NCBI RefSeq assembly: GCF_003012745.1
Contig: NZ_PXYK01000002.1
Span: 124,001-188,000 of the forward strand
Length of the DNA stretch: 64,000 nucleotides
Origin: Kumtagia ephedrae
GTDB taxonomy: Bacteria; Pseudomonadota; Alphaproteobacteria; Rhizobiales; Rhizobiaceae
Direction: 5' to 3'
Shown: piece by piece, positions 1 to 7,052 of the stretch
Position numbering within the stretch: the stretch's first letter is position 1
Layout: each line of letters begins with the position of its first letter
Made by a program: the position numbers and the translations under genes
Notes under the pieces: generated by a model
Seen by the model: the letters and a program-made list of their open reading frames with translations, nothing else
What the model was told of the DNA's origin: nothing
Database searches by the model: none

Positions 1-184
1 AATCGACGTCGAAGAACACGAAGTCGGCCGCCAGGGCCTCCGGCGGCAGCTCGGGCCAGCACTCGGTCGCCTCGAGCCCGATCGCCGTCAACTGGCGCAT
101 GATCGCCGCCACGGTGGGGTGCGGCCGGTGCAGGACGAATGCCTTGGCGCCGCCCAGGTTGGGGATGCGGGAGACCCGGCTCAT
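1..184 (-). CDS. amiR: AmiR-like antitermination regulator (5' part only)
   Basis: The window edge cuts this gene; only the first 61 codons are present. They begin MSRVSRIPNLGGAK and include a hydrophobic strand ending ADFVFFDVD, matching the N-terminal pseudo-receiver domain of AmiR-type regulators. The C-terminal RNA-binding ANTAR domain would lie outside the window. The ATG overlaps the amiC stop codon (TGATG), the arrangement of amiC-amiR in the Pseudomonas amidase system. There AmiC binds the amide and releases AmiR, which prevents termination in the operon leader. The call rests on position and the partial sequence, so the ANTAR domain is assumed rather than seen. Confidence 0.7.
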   Translation of the reverse strand, partial: MSRVSRIPNLGGAKAFVLHRPHPTVAAIMRQLTAIGLEATECWPELPPEALAADFVFFDVD

Positions 185-1317
185 CACACCACCTTCAGTC
201 GCGGCCGCCGGAAGGTACCGGTGCGGTCGTAGCGCGAGAGATACGGATCGGGCGCCACGGCATCGATGCGGCTCACCGTCTCGAAGGCCTGACCGGCGAT
301 GCGGCCGATCTCGACCGGCAGGGTGGCGTGCTGCGTCTGCGGATCGATGCTCGTCCGGCCGAAAGGAGTCTCGAAGACGCGGCTGCGGAACATCTCCGGC
401 AGATCGGCAAAGCCGGCGTCCGGCTTCGCCGCGAGCACCTGCGCCAGGACCTGCACGGAGGCGTAGGCCGCGGCTTCGAAGGAGGAGGAGGCCGGAGCGG
501 GCGGGCCGGAGAACAACGCGCCGGCGACGGAAGGGCCGCCGGCGGGCTTGTGGAAATACGGACCCGCCGACAGATGCCCGCGGCCGGCCTCGCCGATGGC
601 CGGCAGCTCGCATTCGGACAGGTTGCAGGACAGCAGCGGGCACCGCTCCGGTGCGAAATGCGGGTCCTCCAAGGCAAGCCGGGCATAGGCCTCGAAGAAG
701 GCATAGGACGAGGTGCCGATCAGGTTGTTGAGGATGAAGTCCGGCCGCGTCGCCCGGATTTCGTCGACCAGCCGCTGCACGTCGGTCTCGCCGATCGGCA
801 GGTAGCGCTCGCCGAGGACTTTTCCGCCGGCGTCGGCGATCAGGTCGCGGGCAACGCGGTTCGTCTCCCAGCCCCAGATGTAGTTCGAGCCGAGCAGAAA
901 TCCGTCGGCGCCGTGCCGGGGAACGACGTGGGCCAGCAGCGGCACGAGATGCTGGTTCGGGCAGGCGTGCATGTAGACGACGTGCTCGTTCGCCTCGAAC
1001 CCCTCATAGGGGCAGGCGTACCAGAGCGTCGCGCCGGCCTTTTCGAGCACCGGGATCGTCTCCTTGCGGCTCCACGAAGTGACGCAGCCGACGACATGCC
1101 GGGCGCCGCTGCTGCGCAGGATGTCGTCGCAGAGCGGCGCGTATTGGTCGATATTGCCTTTCGGGTCGCGCTCGACCGGCACCAGCTCGAAGGCGCCGGC
1201 GGGATCGGCGTTCACATCGGCGATGGCGCGCAGGGCGCCCGTCCTGCACGCCTCCGAGATCAGCCGGTAGGTGCCGGAGCGCGCATAAAGGATGCCTATC
1301 TCGATTTGCTTCTTCAC
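184..1317 (-). CDS. amiC: AmiC-type amide-sensing periplasmic-binding-fold protein
   Basis: 377 aa with a GTG start preceded by AGGCGG. It has the Leu/Ile/Val-binding-protein fold typical of AmiC and urea or short-chain amide receptors, and no signal peptide (it begins MKKQIEIGILYARSGTYR), as expected for a cytoplasmic sensor. Recognisable AmiC-family stretches are ACPYEGFEANEHVVY near residue 115, the GSNYIWGWETNRV segment near 155, and a C-terminal DPYLSRYD. It is followed by an overlapping amiR-like gene, so its likely job is to sequester that regulator until an amide or related ligand binds. The controlled amidase or transporter genes probably lie left of the window. It could instead be an ABC transporter binding component that lost its signal sequence. 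Confidence 0.8.
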   Translation of the reverse strand: MKKQIEIGILYARSGTYRLISEACRTGALRAIADVNADPAGAFELVPVERDPKGNIDQYAPLCDDILRSSGARHVVGCVTSWSRKETIPVLEKAGATLWYACPYEGFEANEHVVYMHACPNQHLVPLLAHVVPRHGADGFLLGSNYIWGWETNRVARDLIADAGGKVLGERYLPIGETDVQRLVDEIRATRPDFILNNLIGTSSYAFFEAYARLALEDPHFAPERCPLLSCNLSECELPAIGEAGRGHLSAGPYFHKPAGGPSVAGALFSGPPAPASSSFEAAAYASVQVLAQVLAAKPDAGFADLPEMFRSRVFETPFGRTSIDPQTQHATLPVEIGRIAGQAFETVSRIDAVAPDPYLSRYDRTGTFRRPRLKVV

Positions 1318-1330
1318 GGGCCGCCTGAAA

Positions 1331-1370
1331 ACGAAAATGCCCCGCAGCCGTCGCCAGGATGAGGCGGGGC
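1331..1370 (-). terminator. Leader hairpin upstream of amiC (candidate attenuator)
   Basis: On the minus strand GCCCCGC and GCGGGGC (1364-1370 and 1339-1345) form a perfect 7-bp stem with an 18-nt loop. A T-rich run ATTTTCGTTTTC follows at once, 20 nt before the amiC GTG. It lies between a plausible promoter and the first gene, where a terminator would only make sense as a regulated attenuator. AmiR-type ANTAR proteins act on such leaders. I did not find a clean pair of ANTAR hexaloops; a GGC/GCC hairpin with loop ACACAT (about 1378-1390) is the nearest candidate. Confidence 0.55.
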
Positions 1371-1419
1371 TAGCGAGGCATGTGTGCCGTCCGGCATCCG
1401 GGGCCGGTATTTCCCACCT

Positions 1420-1447
1420 ACCCTATTCCTGCCCGGGCGGCAGTCAA
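1420..1447 (-). promoter_or_regulatory. Candidate sigma70 promoter for amiC-amiR
   Basis: Reading the minus strand, TTGACT (1447-1442) is followed after 16 nt by TAGGGT (1425-1420). It lies about 100 nt upstream of the amiC start and just upstream of the leader hairpin. The -35 is good and the -10 is weak. Confidence 0.45.
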
Positions 1448-1459
1448 GAGCGTTGTTGC

Positions 1460-1772
1460 TTGCCGGGGGGGGCCAATCGACGTGCCGGCCGGCCGGGCGA
1501 CGTCGGCCATCGCGACGCCGCCGCTCGAGAGCCGGCTGGCCCTGGCTTCTTGCGACTGGAACCGAGCGAACCGTCCAGCCGGATCGAAACGGTGCCGCCC
1601 GGCCCGGCGCAAGTCGCATTTATCGATCCAAAGGATCAATCGCGTCTTTCAGCGGTCGGGCACGCCGGCAGCCGTGCCCGGGAAGTCCGTTTCGGTCCGA
1701 GGCGTCTACGACCGCTCGGAACCACGCCCGAACCCGGCCATTCACCCGACGGCCGGGTTTCAGGACGGCTTC
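1460..1772. other. Structured non-coding interval after the cyclase gene
   Basis: No credible gene was seen on either strand. Three inverted repeats are present: GATCC/GGATC at 1625-1637, an 8-bp stem CGGGCACG/CGTGCCCG at 1657-1680, and a 9-bp stem AACCCGGCC/GGCCGGGTT at 1731-1759. The last lies about 14 nt past the stop of the leftward cyclase gene and may end its transcript, although no T-run follows. Confidence 0.4.
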
Positions 1773-2606
1773 CTAGATAAGGGCTATCGCCCGGGTCGGT
1801 CCGCCCGTAGCTCCCTTGACCTTGGGAATTCCCAGGAAGAGACGTGCCCCTGTCTCGGGGATGGCGTCCAGATTCGCCAGGCATTCGACGCCCCAACGGC
1901 CGCTGCCCAGCCATTCGTAATGGACGGGAAATTGCCCGCCGGAATTCAATCCTGTGTCCAGGGACAGCGTATCGACACCTATGCCCTTGACGTTACGCTC
2001 GCTCATCAGGAATTGCGCTGCTTCGATATGGAAGCCAGGTGTGTGGTTCTTTTTTTCGTTGTCGTTCCCGGTGAATTTTGGGTCGCCGACGAGCTTGTGC
2101 CAGCCGGAATTCATGACGACGCAACAACCCTCGGGAAGCGGACCGTTCTTCGACTCCCAGCCTTTGATGTCGTCGGGCGTGAGCGCGGTGTCCGCGTCCT
2201 CGGCCGCGCGCGCCGAGATGTTTATGACCGCGATCGGCACGATGAGATCCCTGATCGGGATCAGATCCGCGGTCATCCCATCCGCCGAGAAGTGTATCGG
2301 CGCATCCATGTGCGTTCCACTATGCTCGACGATCGTCCAGCGATTGAGGTTCACCCTGTCCTTGGCGAAAGTGACGAGCTGTTCCACCGTGAACCACTTC
2401 TCGCCGCTGAATGTCGGAAAACCCTCGTAGAGCGTGTGCGAGAGATCGACCGTCTCGGTGAAACTCGTCGCAGCCGCCTGCGCCGGGGGCACGGCCGGAA
2501 GGGCTGCGGCAGCGGCAGCGCCCAGACCCAGCGTGAAGCCGGTTTTCAGAAGGCCTCTTCGTGTAGCTTGTTCACAGATCGAATGTAGACATCCCGGAGG
2601 ACACAT
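1773..2606 (-). CDS. Tat-exported cyclase-family (PF04199) metal-dependent hydrolase
   Basis: 277 aa from an ATG at 2606 with GGAG spaced 7 nt upstream; an in-frame GTG at 2618 lacks a spaced ribosome site. The N-terminus has twin arginines (TRRGLLKTG) then an Ala-rich hydrophobic stretch ending PAQAA, a Tat signal, so the enzyme should act in the periplasm. The metal site HSGTHMDAPIH near residue 95 is the signature of the kynurenine-formamidase/cyclase family, which hydrolyses amides, lactones or esters. A 16-bp palindrome shared with the quinate operons lies just upstream, so it probably belongs to that regulon. It might open or release a quinate- or shikimate-type derivative outside the cytoplasm. 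That substrate is inference. Confidence 0.75.
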   Translation of the reverse strand: MCPPGCLHSICEQATRRGLLKTGFTLGLGAAAAAALPAVPPAQAAATSFTETVDLSHTLYEGFPTFSGEKWFTVEQLVTFAKDRVNLNRWTIVEHSGTHMDAPIHFSADGMTADLIPIRDLIVPIAVINISARAAEDADTALTPDDIKGWESKNGPLPEGCCVVMNSGWHKLVGDPKFTGNDNEKKNHTPGFHIEAAQFLMSERNVKGIGVDTLSLDTGLNSGGQFPVHYEWLGSGRWGVECLANLDAIPETGARLFLGIPKVKGATGGPTRAIALI

Positions 2607-2634
2607 TGGTTTCTCCACCCCATTGTCGATTCTA

Positions 2635-2650
2635 TACTAACTATTTAGTT
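2635..2650. promoter_or_regulatory. TetR-type operator copy A (cyclase promoter region)
   Basis: TACTAACTATTTAGTT lies 29 nt upstream of the cyclase ATG. It matches the reverse complement of copy B (TACTAACTAGTTCGTA, 8953-8968) at 13 of 16 positions, including the first nine bases. It is the weakest of the three copies as a palindrome. A TATAGA hexamer next to it on the minus strand may be the -10 element. Confidence 0.6.
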
Positions 2651-2686
2651 TATCCATGCGTGCTAACGCCCCTTTGCGAGGAGCAG

Positions 2687-3124
2687 TCACCCCTCCATGA
2701 GCTGTTTGAGAGACCTCACCGCCACGGCGTAGCCGCGCGGGCCGAGGCCCGCGATCACCGCGGTGGCGACCTTCGACACGAGGGATCTGTGGTAGATTTC
2801 CTCGCGACGGTGGATGTTCGAGATGTGCAGCTCGACGATGGGATGGGCGGACATCTTCAGCGCGTCGAGTATCGGGATCGAGGTAAAGCTCAGGCCCGCG
2901 GGATTGATCACGATGCCTGAGCCGGCATCGACTGCCTCATGGATCCAGTTCACGATTTCACCCTCGAAATTCGACTGGTGGAAGCGAACCGTCCAACCAT
3001 CCGCAGCCTCCCGGCACATCTGCTCGATCTCGGCCAGCGTCGTCGTTCCGTAGATCTCCGGCTCGCGCATGCCGAGGCGATTGAGGTTGGGTCCATTGAG
3101 GACGAAGATCGGCGTCTTGCTCAT
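2687..3124 (-). CDS. aroQ: Type II 3-dehydroquinate dehydratase, diverged (catabolic dehydroquinase)
   Basis: 145 aa, the usual length for type II dehydroquinases, which convert 3-dehydroquinate to 3-dehydroshikimate. GPNLNRLGMREPEIYG at residues 11-26 carries the catalytic Tyr25 and Arg20, and ELHISNIHRRE (98-108) keeps the conserved His100 and Arg107. Two conserved positions are changed: the HTS His (His81 in the M. tuberculosis enzyme) is Phe80, and the Arg of EEFR (Arg112) is Tyr111. The SNHEGE-type segment reads SNFEGE. It is the last gene of the leftward operon, 3 bp after dctM. With the QsuD-type dehydrogenase and quiC nearby it most likely serves quinate catabolism, but the substitutions leave room for a related substrate. 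Confidence 0.75.
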   Translation of the reverse strand: MSKTPIFVLNGPNLNRLGMREPEIYGTTTLAEIEQMCREAADGWTVRFHQSNFEGEIVNWIHEAVDAGSGIVINPAGLSFTSIPILDALKMSAHPIVELHISNIHRREEIYHRSLVSKVATAVIAGLGPRGYAVAVRSLKQLMEG

Positions 3125-3127
3125 GAC

Positions 3128-4429
3128 TTACCCCTGATAGCCGAGCAGTCGCGGCAGCCACAGCACCAGCGACGGAAAGAAGGTGATGAGAACGAGCGCG
3201 CCGATCATGGCATAGAGGAACGGCAGCACGTCGCGTACGATATCCCGGAGCGGCACCTTGGCGATGCGGGTCATGATGAACAGCAGCAGGCCGTAAGGCG
3301 GCGTCACTAGCCCGAGCATGATGTTGACCACGCACATGACGCCGAAATGGACGAGGTCGATGCCCAGTGCATTCGCCGTCGGGATGAACACCGGCAGGAT
3401 GACGAGGATGATCGTCGTTCCCTCAAGGACGCAGCCCAGCAGCAGCAGGACGACGTTGACGAGGATGAGGAATCCGGTCGGCGACAGGTCCCAGTTGGTA
3501 AGGACGGCGCTCAACGCATGCGGGATGTTCTCGACGGTCACCACATAGTTGAACACCAGCGCCCCGGCGATCAGCATGCCGATCGAGGCGGTGGTGCGGG
3601 CGCTGGCGAGGATCGAACGGTAGAACTCGGCGAAGCTGACGCTCCGGTAGAGCACCACCGAGATCAGCAGCGCGTAGGCGGCGGCGACGGCTGCCGCCTC
3701 GGTCGGCGTCGTGATCCCGGAATAGATGCCGCCGAGCAGCACGACCGGCATCAGAAGCGCCGGCAGGGCCCGCCAGGTGATGCCCGGAATCTTGCGCAGC
3801 GGCGTTGGCGGCTCGACCGGGAAGTTGCGGGCGCGCGCATGGATGCCGACCAGGATCATCTGCGACAGCGCCATCAGCAGGCCGGGAACGACGCCGCCGA
3901 GGAACAGGTAACCGATCGATGCGTCCGAGACGAGCGCGTAGATGATCATCGGTATGGAGGGGGGGATGATCGGCCCGATGACCGAGGTCGCCGCCGTCAG
4001 CGCCGCGGCGTAGCTGGCGGGATATTTGCCGTCCGCCGTCATCATGTTCTGCATGATCTTGCCTGAGCCGGCGGCATCGGCGATGGCCGAGCCCGACATG
4101 CCGGCGAAGATGATCGACTGCAGCACGTTGACCTGCGCCAGGCCACCGCGGAAGCGGCCGACGATGGCGTTGCAGAAGGTCATCAGCCGTTCGGTCATCG
4201 AGCCGATGTTCATCAGCTCGGCGGCCAGGATGAACAGCGGCACGGCCAGGATGATGTAATTGGAGTACATGCCGTTGAGGAACTGCTCGGCGACAGTGCC
4301 CATGTCGAGGCCGGCCAGCAGCAGATAGAGGATCGAGCCGGCGATCATCGCGTGCCCGACCGGCAGTCCGAGCAGCGCCAGCGCCGTGATCGCGACGATG
4401 GCGATGGAAAAGGGACTGGCGATCGTCAT
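3128..4429 (-). CDS. dctM: TRAP transporter large permease subunit (DctM type)
   Basis: 433 aa from the ATG at 4429, which overlaps the dctQ stop (ATGA). About a dozen hydrophobic segments fill the protein. Family landmarks are FAGMSGSAIADAAGSGKIM near residue 95, the IGPIIPPSIPMIIY loop near 145, and a GLVTPPYGLLLF repeat in the C-terminal half. This subunit forms the sodium-coupled channel of a TRAP importer. It works with the DctQ upstream and one or both of the DctP proteins at 5023-7036. Operon context suggests an organic-acid substrate of the quinate/shikimate type. Confidence 0.92.
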   Translation of the reverse strand: MTIASPFSIAIVAITALALLGLPVGHAMIAGSILYLLLAGLDMGTVAEQFLNGMYSNYIILAVPLFILAAELMNIGSMTERLMTFCNAIVGRFRGGLAQVNVLQSIIFAGMSGSAIADAAGSGKIMQNMMTADGKYPASYAAALTAATSVIGPIIPPSIPMIIYALVSDASIGYLFLGGVVPGLLMALSQMILVGIHARARNFPVEPPTPLRKIPGITWRALPALLMPVVLLGGIYSGITTPTEAAAVAAAYALLISVVLYRSVSFAEFYRSILASARTTASIGMLIAGALVFNYVVTVENIPHALSAVLTNWDLSPTGFLILVNVVLLLLGCVLEGTTIILVILPVFIPTANALGIDLVHFGVMCVVNIMLGLVTPPYGLLLFIMTRIAKVPLRDIVRDVLPFLYAMIGALVLITFFPSLVLWLPRLLGYQG

Positions 4430-4944
4430 ACGCCGGATCCCGCCTTGGTCGGGTCGAATTCGTCGGGCGCGGACCCGCGCAGCACCTGCCAGGAAAGCCA
4501 CAGGTAGCGAACGATGATGGCGATGACGAAAATGACGTAGATGGAGAACAGCCAGTCGAAGCGCAGTTTCAGATAGGCGCTCTTCTCAACCTTCATGAAG
4601 GAGACGTAGTCGAACACGGCCGGAAAGGAGACGGCGTAGAGGATGACAAGGGCGCAAGCCGATATCAGGAACATGGCGCTGCGCACCCTTGGCCCGACCG
4701 ACGCGTAGATCAGGTCGAAACGCATCTCCTCCTGCTCGGTGAGGACGAAGGCTGCCCCCCAGAGCACCATCCATATCCAGAGGATCGCGGAAAGCTCGTT
4801 GGTCCAGCCGGTCGGCCAGTTCATCACGTAGCGAAAGAAAATCTGCAGAAGAAATGCGAAGAACATGACCGCCAGCATCGCGGCCAGCACGTTCTCCGCG
4901 CGGCGGTAAAGCCAGCCGCCCAATTGGCTCAGTCCCGGGTTCAT
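4426..4944 (-). CDS. dctQ: TRAP transporter small permease subunit (DctQ type)
   Basis: 172 aa with four predicted membrane segments, the DctQ pattern. FFRYVMNWPTGWTNELSAIL near residue 36 is the family signature, with an RY and a Trp-Glu pair. It follows dctP after a 78-bp gap that holds a strong GC stem-loop and overlaps dctM by 4 bp. It is the scaffold of the membrane complex of this TRAP importer. Confidence 0.9.
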   Translation of the reverse strand: MNPGLSQLGGWLYRRAENVLAAMLAVMFFAFLLQIFFRYVMNWPTGWTNELSAILWIWMVLWGAAFVLTEQEEMRFDLIYASVGPRVRSAMFLISACALVILYAVSFPAVFDYVSFMKVEKSAYLKLRFDWLFSIYVIFVIAIIVRYLWLSWQVLRGSAPDEFDPTKAGSGV

Positions 4945-4987
4945 GCGTCCAATCCAGTGGCGCGGCGCCTGGCCGCGTTGGCAGGAA

Positions 4988-5014
4988 TGCGGGGCGGCAG
5001 GCGCCGGCCCCGCA
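4988..5014 (-). promoter_or_regulatory. Intercistronic stem-loop between dctP and dctQ
   Basis: TGCGGGGC (4988-4995) pairs perfectly with GCCCCGCA (5007-5014) around an 11-nt loop. It lies in the 78-nt gap between the dctP stop and the dctQ start, with no T-run. Such hairpins often protect the binding-protein mRNA or partly stop transcription, giving more DctP than membrane subunits. A similar hairpin lies at the same place in the second TRAP operon (31980-32012). Confidence 0.5.
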
Positions 5015-5022
5015 CGATCAGC

Positions 5023-6009
5023 TCACATGGCATTGATCTTGTCGACCATTCCGGCCGGCCAGTCCTTGGCGAGGTCGGAGGCGAGATACTGCTCCTGCAC
5101 GTGCTTGCGGAACGCAGCGACGTCCGGCTCGTAGATCTTCAGGCCCTTCGCCTTGAAGGTCTCGACCAGCTCCTTCTCGCGGGCGAGATGTTTTTCGGTC
5201 GAGAAGTCGATCGCCTTGTCCGCCGCCGCCTGGACCTTCGCCTGCTTGTCGGCGCCCATCTCGTCCCAGACCTTCTTCGATATGCTAAGCAGGTCGAAGC
5301 CGACGAGATGCGCGGTCAGCACGATCTGGCTCATCACCTCGTAGAACTTCATGTTCTCGACATTGGGCAGCGGATTGTCCTGCCCGTCGATGGCGCCCGT
5401 CTGCAGGCCGGTATAGACCTCCGCATAGGCCATGGGCGTGGGATTGGCACCCAGAGCCGTCCCCAGGAACTGCCAGGCGTCGCCGCCCGGCATGCGCAGC
5501 TTGACGCCGGCGAGATCGGCGGGGGTCTTGATCTCCTTGTCCGGCTTCAGCCCGACCTGACGCACGCCGAAATAGGTAGGGCCGAGAATCTTCACGCCGA
5601 GCTGGTCCTCGGTCATCTTCTTCAGCTCGGCTCCGGCATCGCTGGCGAAGAAGGCCTTGAGATGCGCGGCATCGCGGAACAGGTAACCCGCCGTCACGAT
5701 CGACCAGGCCGGAATCTGCTTTGAGATGTCCTGCGGCGCGATATTGCCCATCTCCAGGTTGCCGCGCTGGATGGCGACCAGCTCGGTGCCCTGCTTGAAC
5801 AGGTTGCCGCCATAGTAGCCTTCGAAGGCGAAGTCGTCAGCGACGGCCTCGGCGAACGTCTTCATCATTTCGGCGCGGATGTCTTGGTCGGAAAACACGG
5901 CCGAGAAGCGCAGCTTCGGCTTGTCCTGTGCCAAGGCAGGGAAAGCGGCCGCCGCGGTGAGAAGTCCGGTTGCCGCCAGGAACTGGCGGCGGGTCGATTG
6001 CAGTCTCAT
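5023..6009 (-). CDS. dctP: TRAP transporter substrate-binding protein (DctP), second of a tandem pair
   Basis: 328 aa from the ATG at 6009, preceded by GGGAGGAAATGAC. The N-terminus RRQFLAATG followed by an Ala-rich core and PALAQ is a Tat- or Sec-type signal peptide. DctP landmarks are QRGNLEMGNIAPQD, LAGVKLRMPGGDAWQFLG with the substrate-carboxylate-binding Arg, and GLQTGAIDGQDNPLPN. It is a close paralogue of the adjacent gene at 6050-7036, sharing most of these motifs, and only 40 bp separate them. Both are read with dctQM, so two binding proteins may feed one permease. The substrate is inferred from the operon to be quinate, shikimate or a relative. Confidence 0.9.
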   Translation of the reverse strand: MRLQSTRRQFLAATGLLTAAAAFPALAQDKPKLRFSAVFSDQDIRAEMMKTFAEAVADDFAFEGYYGGNLFKQGTELVAIQRGNLEMGNIAPQDISKQIPAWSIVTAGYLFRDAAHLKAFFASDAGAELKKMTEDQLGVKILGPTYFGVRQVGLKPDKEIKTPADLAGVKLRMPGGDAWQFLGTALGANPTPMAYAEVYTGLQTGAIDGQDNPLPNVENMKFYEVMSQIVLTAHLVGFDLLSISKKVWDEMGADKQAKVQAAADKAIDFSTEKHLAREKELVETFKAKGLKIYEPDVAAFRKHVQEQYLASDLAKDWPAGMVDKINAM

Positions 6010-6049
6010 GTCATTTCCTCCCATCTTGGTGTTGCGGTTCGCGCTCCCC

Positions 6050-7036
6050 TCAGAGCGCGTTGATGCGGTCGACCATGCCGGCCGGCCAATCCTTCGACAG
6101 CGGCGATTCCAGGTATTTCCTGTTGGAATAGGCGCGGAACGCGGAAACGTCCGGCGTATAAACGTCCAGTCCCTGCGCCTTGAAGAACTCGACGAGCTCG
6201 GCCTCCTGCTTGATGTACTCCGCATCGCTCCAGGCGAAGGCGGCGTTAGCGGCGTCCTGCATCTTCTTCTGCTGGTCGGGGGTCAGCGCATCGAACACTT
6301 TGGCGCTGACCATCAGCAGGCCGAAGCCGACATTGTGGCCAGTGAGCACGATCTGGTCGGTTACCTCGTGGAACTTCATCAGCTTGTTGTTCGGCAGCGG
6401 GTTGTCCTGCGCGTCGATCGCGCCCGTCTGCAAGCCGGTGTAGACCTCGGCATAGTCCATCGCGACCGGATTGGCGCCGATCGATTCGCCGAGAAACTGC
6501 CAGGCCTCGCCACCCGGCATGCGCAGTTTCACGCCGGCCAGGTCCTCCGGCTTCATGATTTTCCTGTCGCCTTTCAGGTTGACGTGGCGGGCGCCGTAAT
6601 AGGCCGGAGCCAGGACCACCACGCCCATCTCGTCACGCGCCAGCTTCCTGAACTCGGCGCCGACCTCGCCGTCGAAGATCGCCTTGAGGTGCGCCGGGTC
6701 GCGCACCAGATAGGCGGCGGTGAGGATCGAGAAAGCCGGCACCTGCTTGGCGAAATCGGACGGCGGCATCAGCGCCATCTCGAGGTTTCCGCGTTGCACG
6801 GCGACGATCTCGGTACCCTGCTTGTACAGGGTCGAGCCGAAATAGGGTTCGAAGACGAAATCCGGGCCGAGTTCCTTGGCGAAGATGTTGATGAGGGCCT
6901 GCGAGCGCGGGGCGTCGGCCGTGGTGGAATCGGCGAAGCGCAGCTTGACCGGCTCCGCCAGTGCCTCGCCCGCGCTACCCATCAGGCCGAGCGCGGCGGC
7001 GCCCGCCAGCAGCAGCCGCCTCGTCATGGAAATCAT
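6050..7036 (-). CDS. dctP: TRAP transporter substrate-binding protein (DctP), first of a tandem pair
   Basis: 328 aa. The ATG at 7036 has AGGAGGAG upstream. The signal peptide begins MTRRLLLAGAAALGLM and ends around EALAEP. Conserved DctP segments are QRGNLEMALMPPSDF, LAGVKLRMPGGEAWQFLG with the key Arg, and GLQTGAIDAQDNPLPN. It lies 16 bp downstream of the SMP-30 gene in the leftward operon. Its length equals that of its neighbour, which suggests a recent duplication with later divergence of binding preference, for example quinate against shikimate. That split is inference. Confidence 0.9.
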   Translation of the reverse strand: MISMTRRLLLAGAAALGLMGSAGEALAEPVKLRFADSTTADAPRSQALINIFAKELGPDFVFEPYFGSTLYKQGTEIVAVQRGNLEMALMPPSDFAKQVPAFSILTAAYLVRDPAHLKAIFDGEVGAEFRKLARDEMGVVVLAPAYYGARHVNLKGDRKIMKPEDLAGVKLRMPGGEAWQFLGESIGANPVAMDYAEVYTGLQTGAIDAQDNPLPNNKLMKFHEVTDQIVLTGHNVGFGLLMVSAKVFDALTPDQQKKMQDAANAAFAWSDAEYIKQEAELVEFFKAQGLDVYTPDVSAFRAYSNRKYLESPLSKDWPAGMVDRINAL

Positions 7037-7052
7037 CCGTCTCCTCCTGTCT

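Noticed and set aside
1460-1772. Short open frames in both directions
   Set aside because: Arg/Pro-rich products, no ribosome site, no family resemblance; the region looks structured and non-coding.
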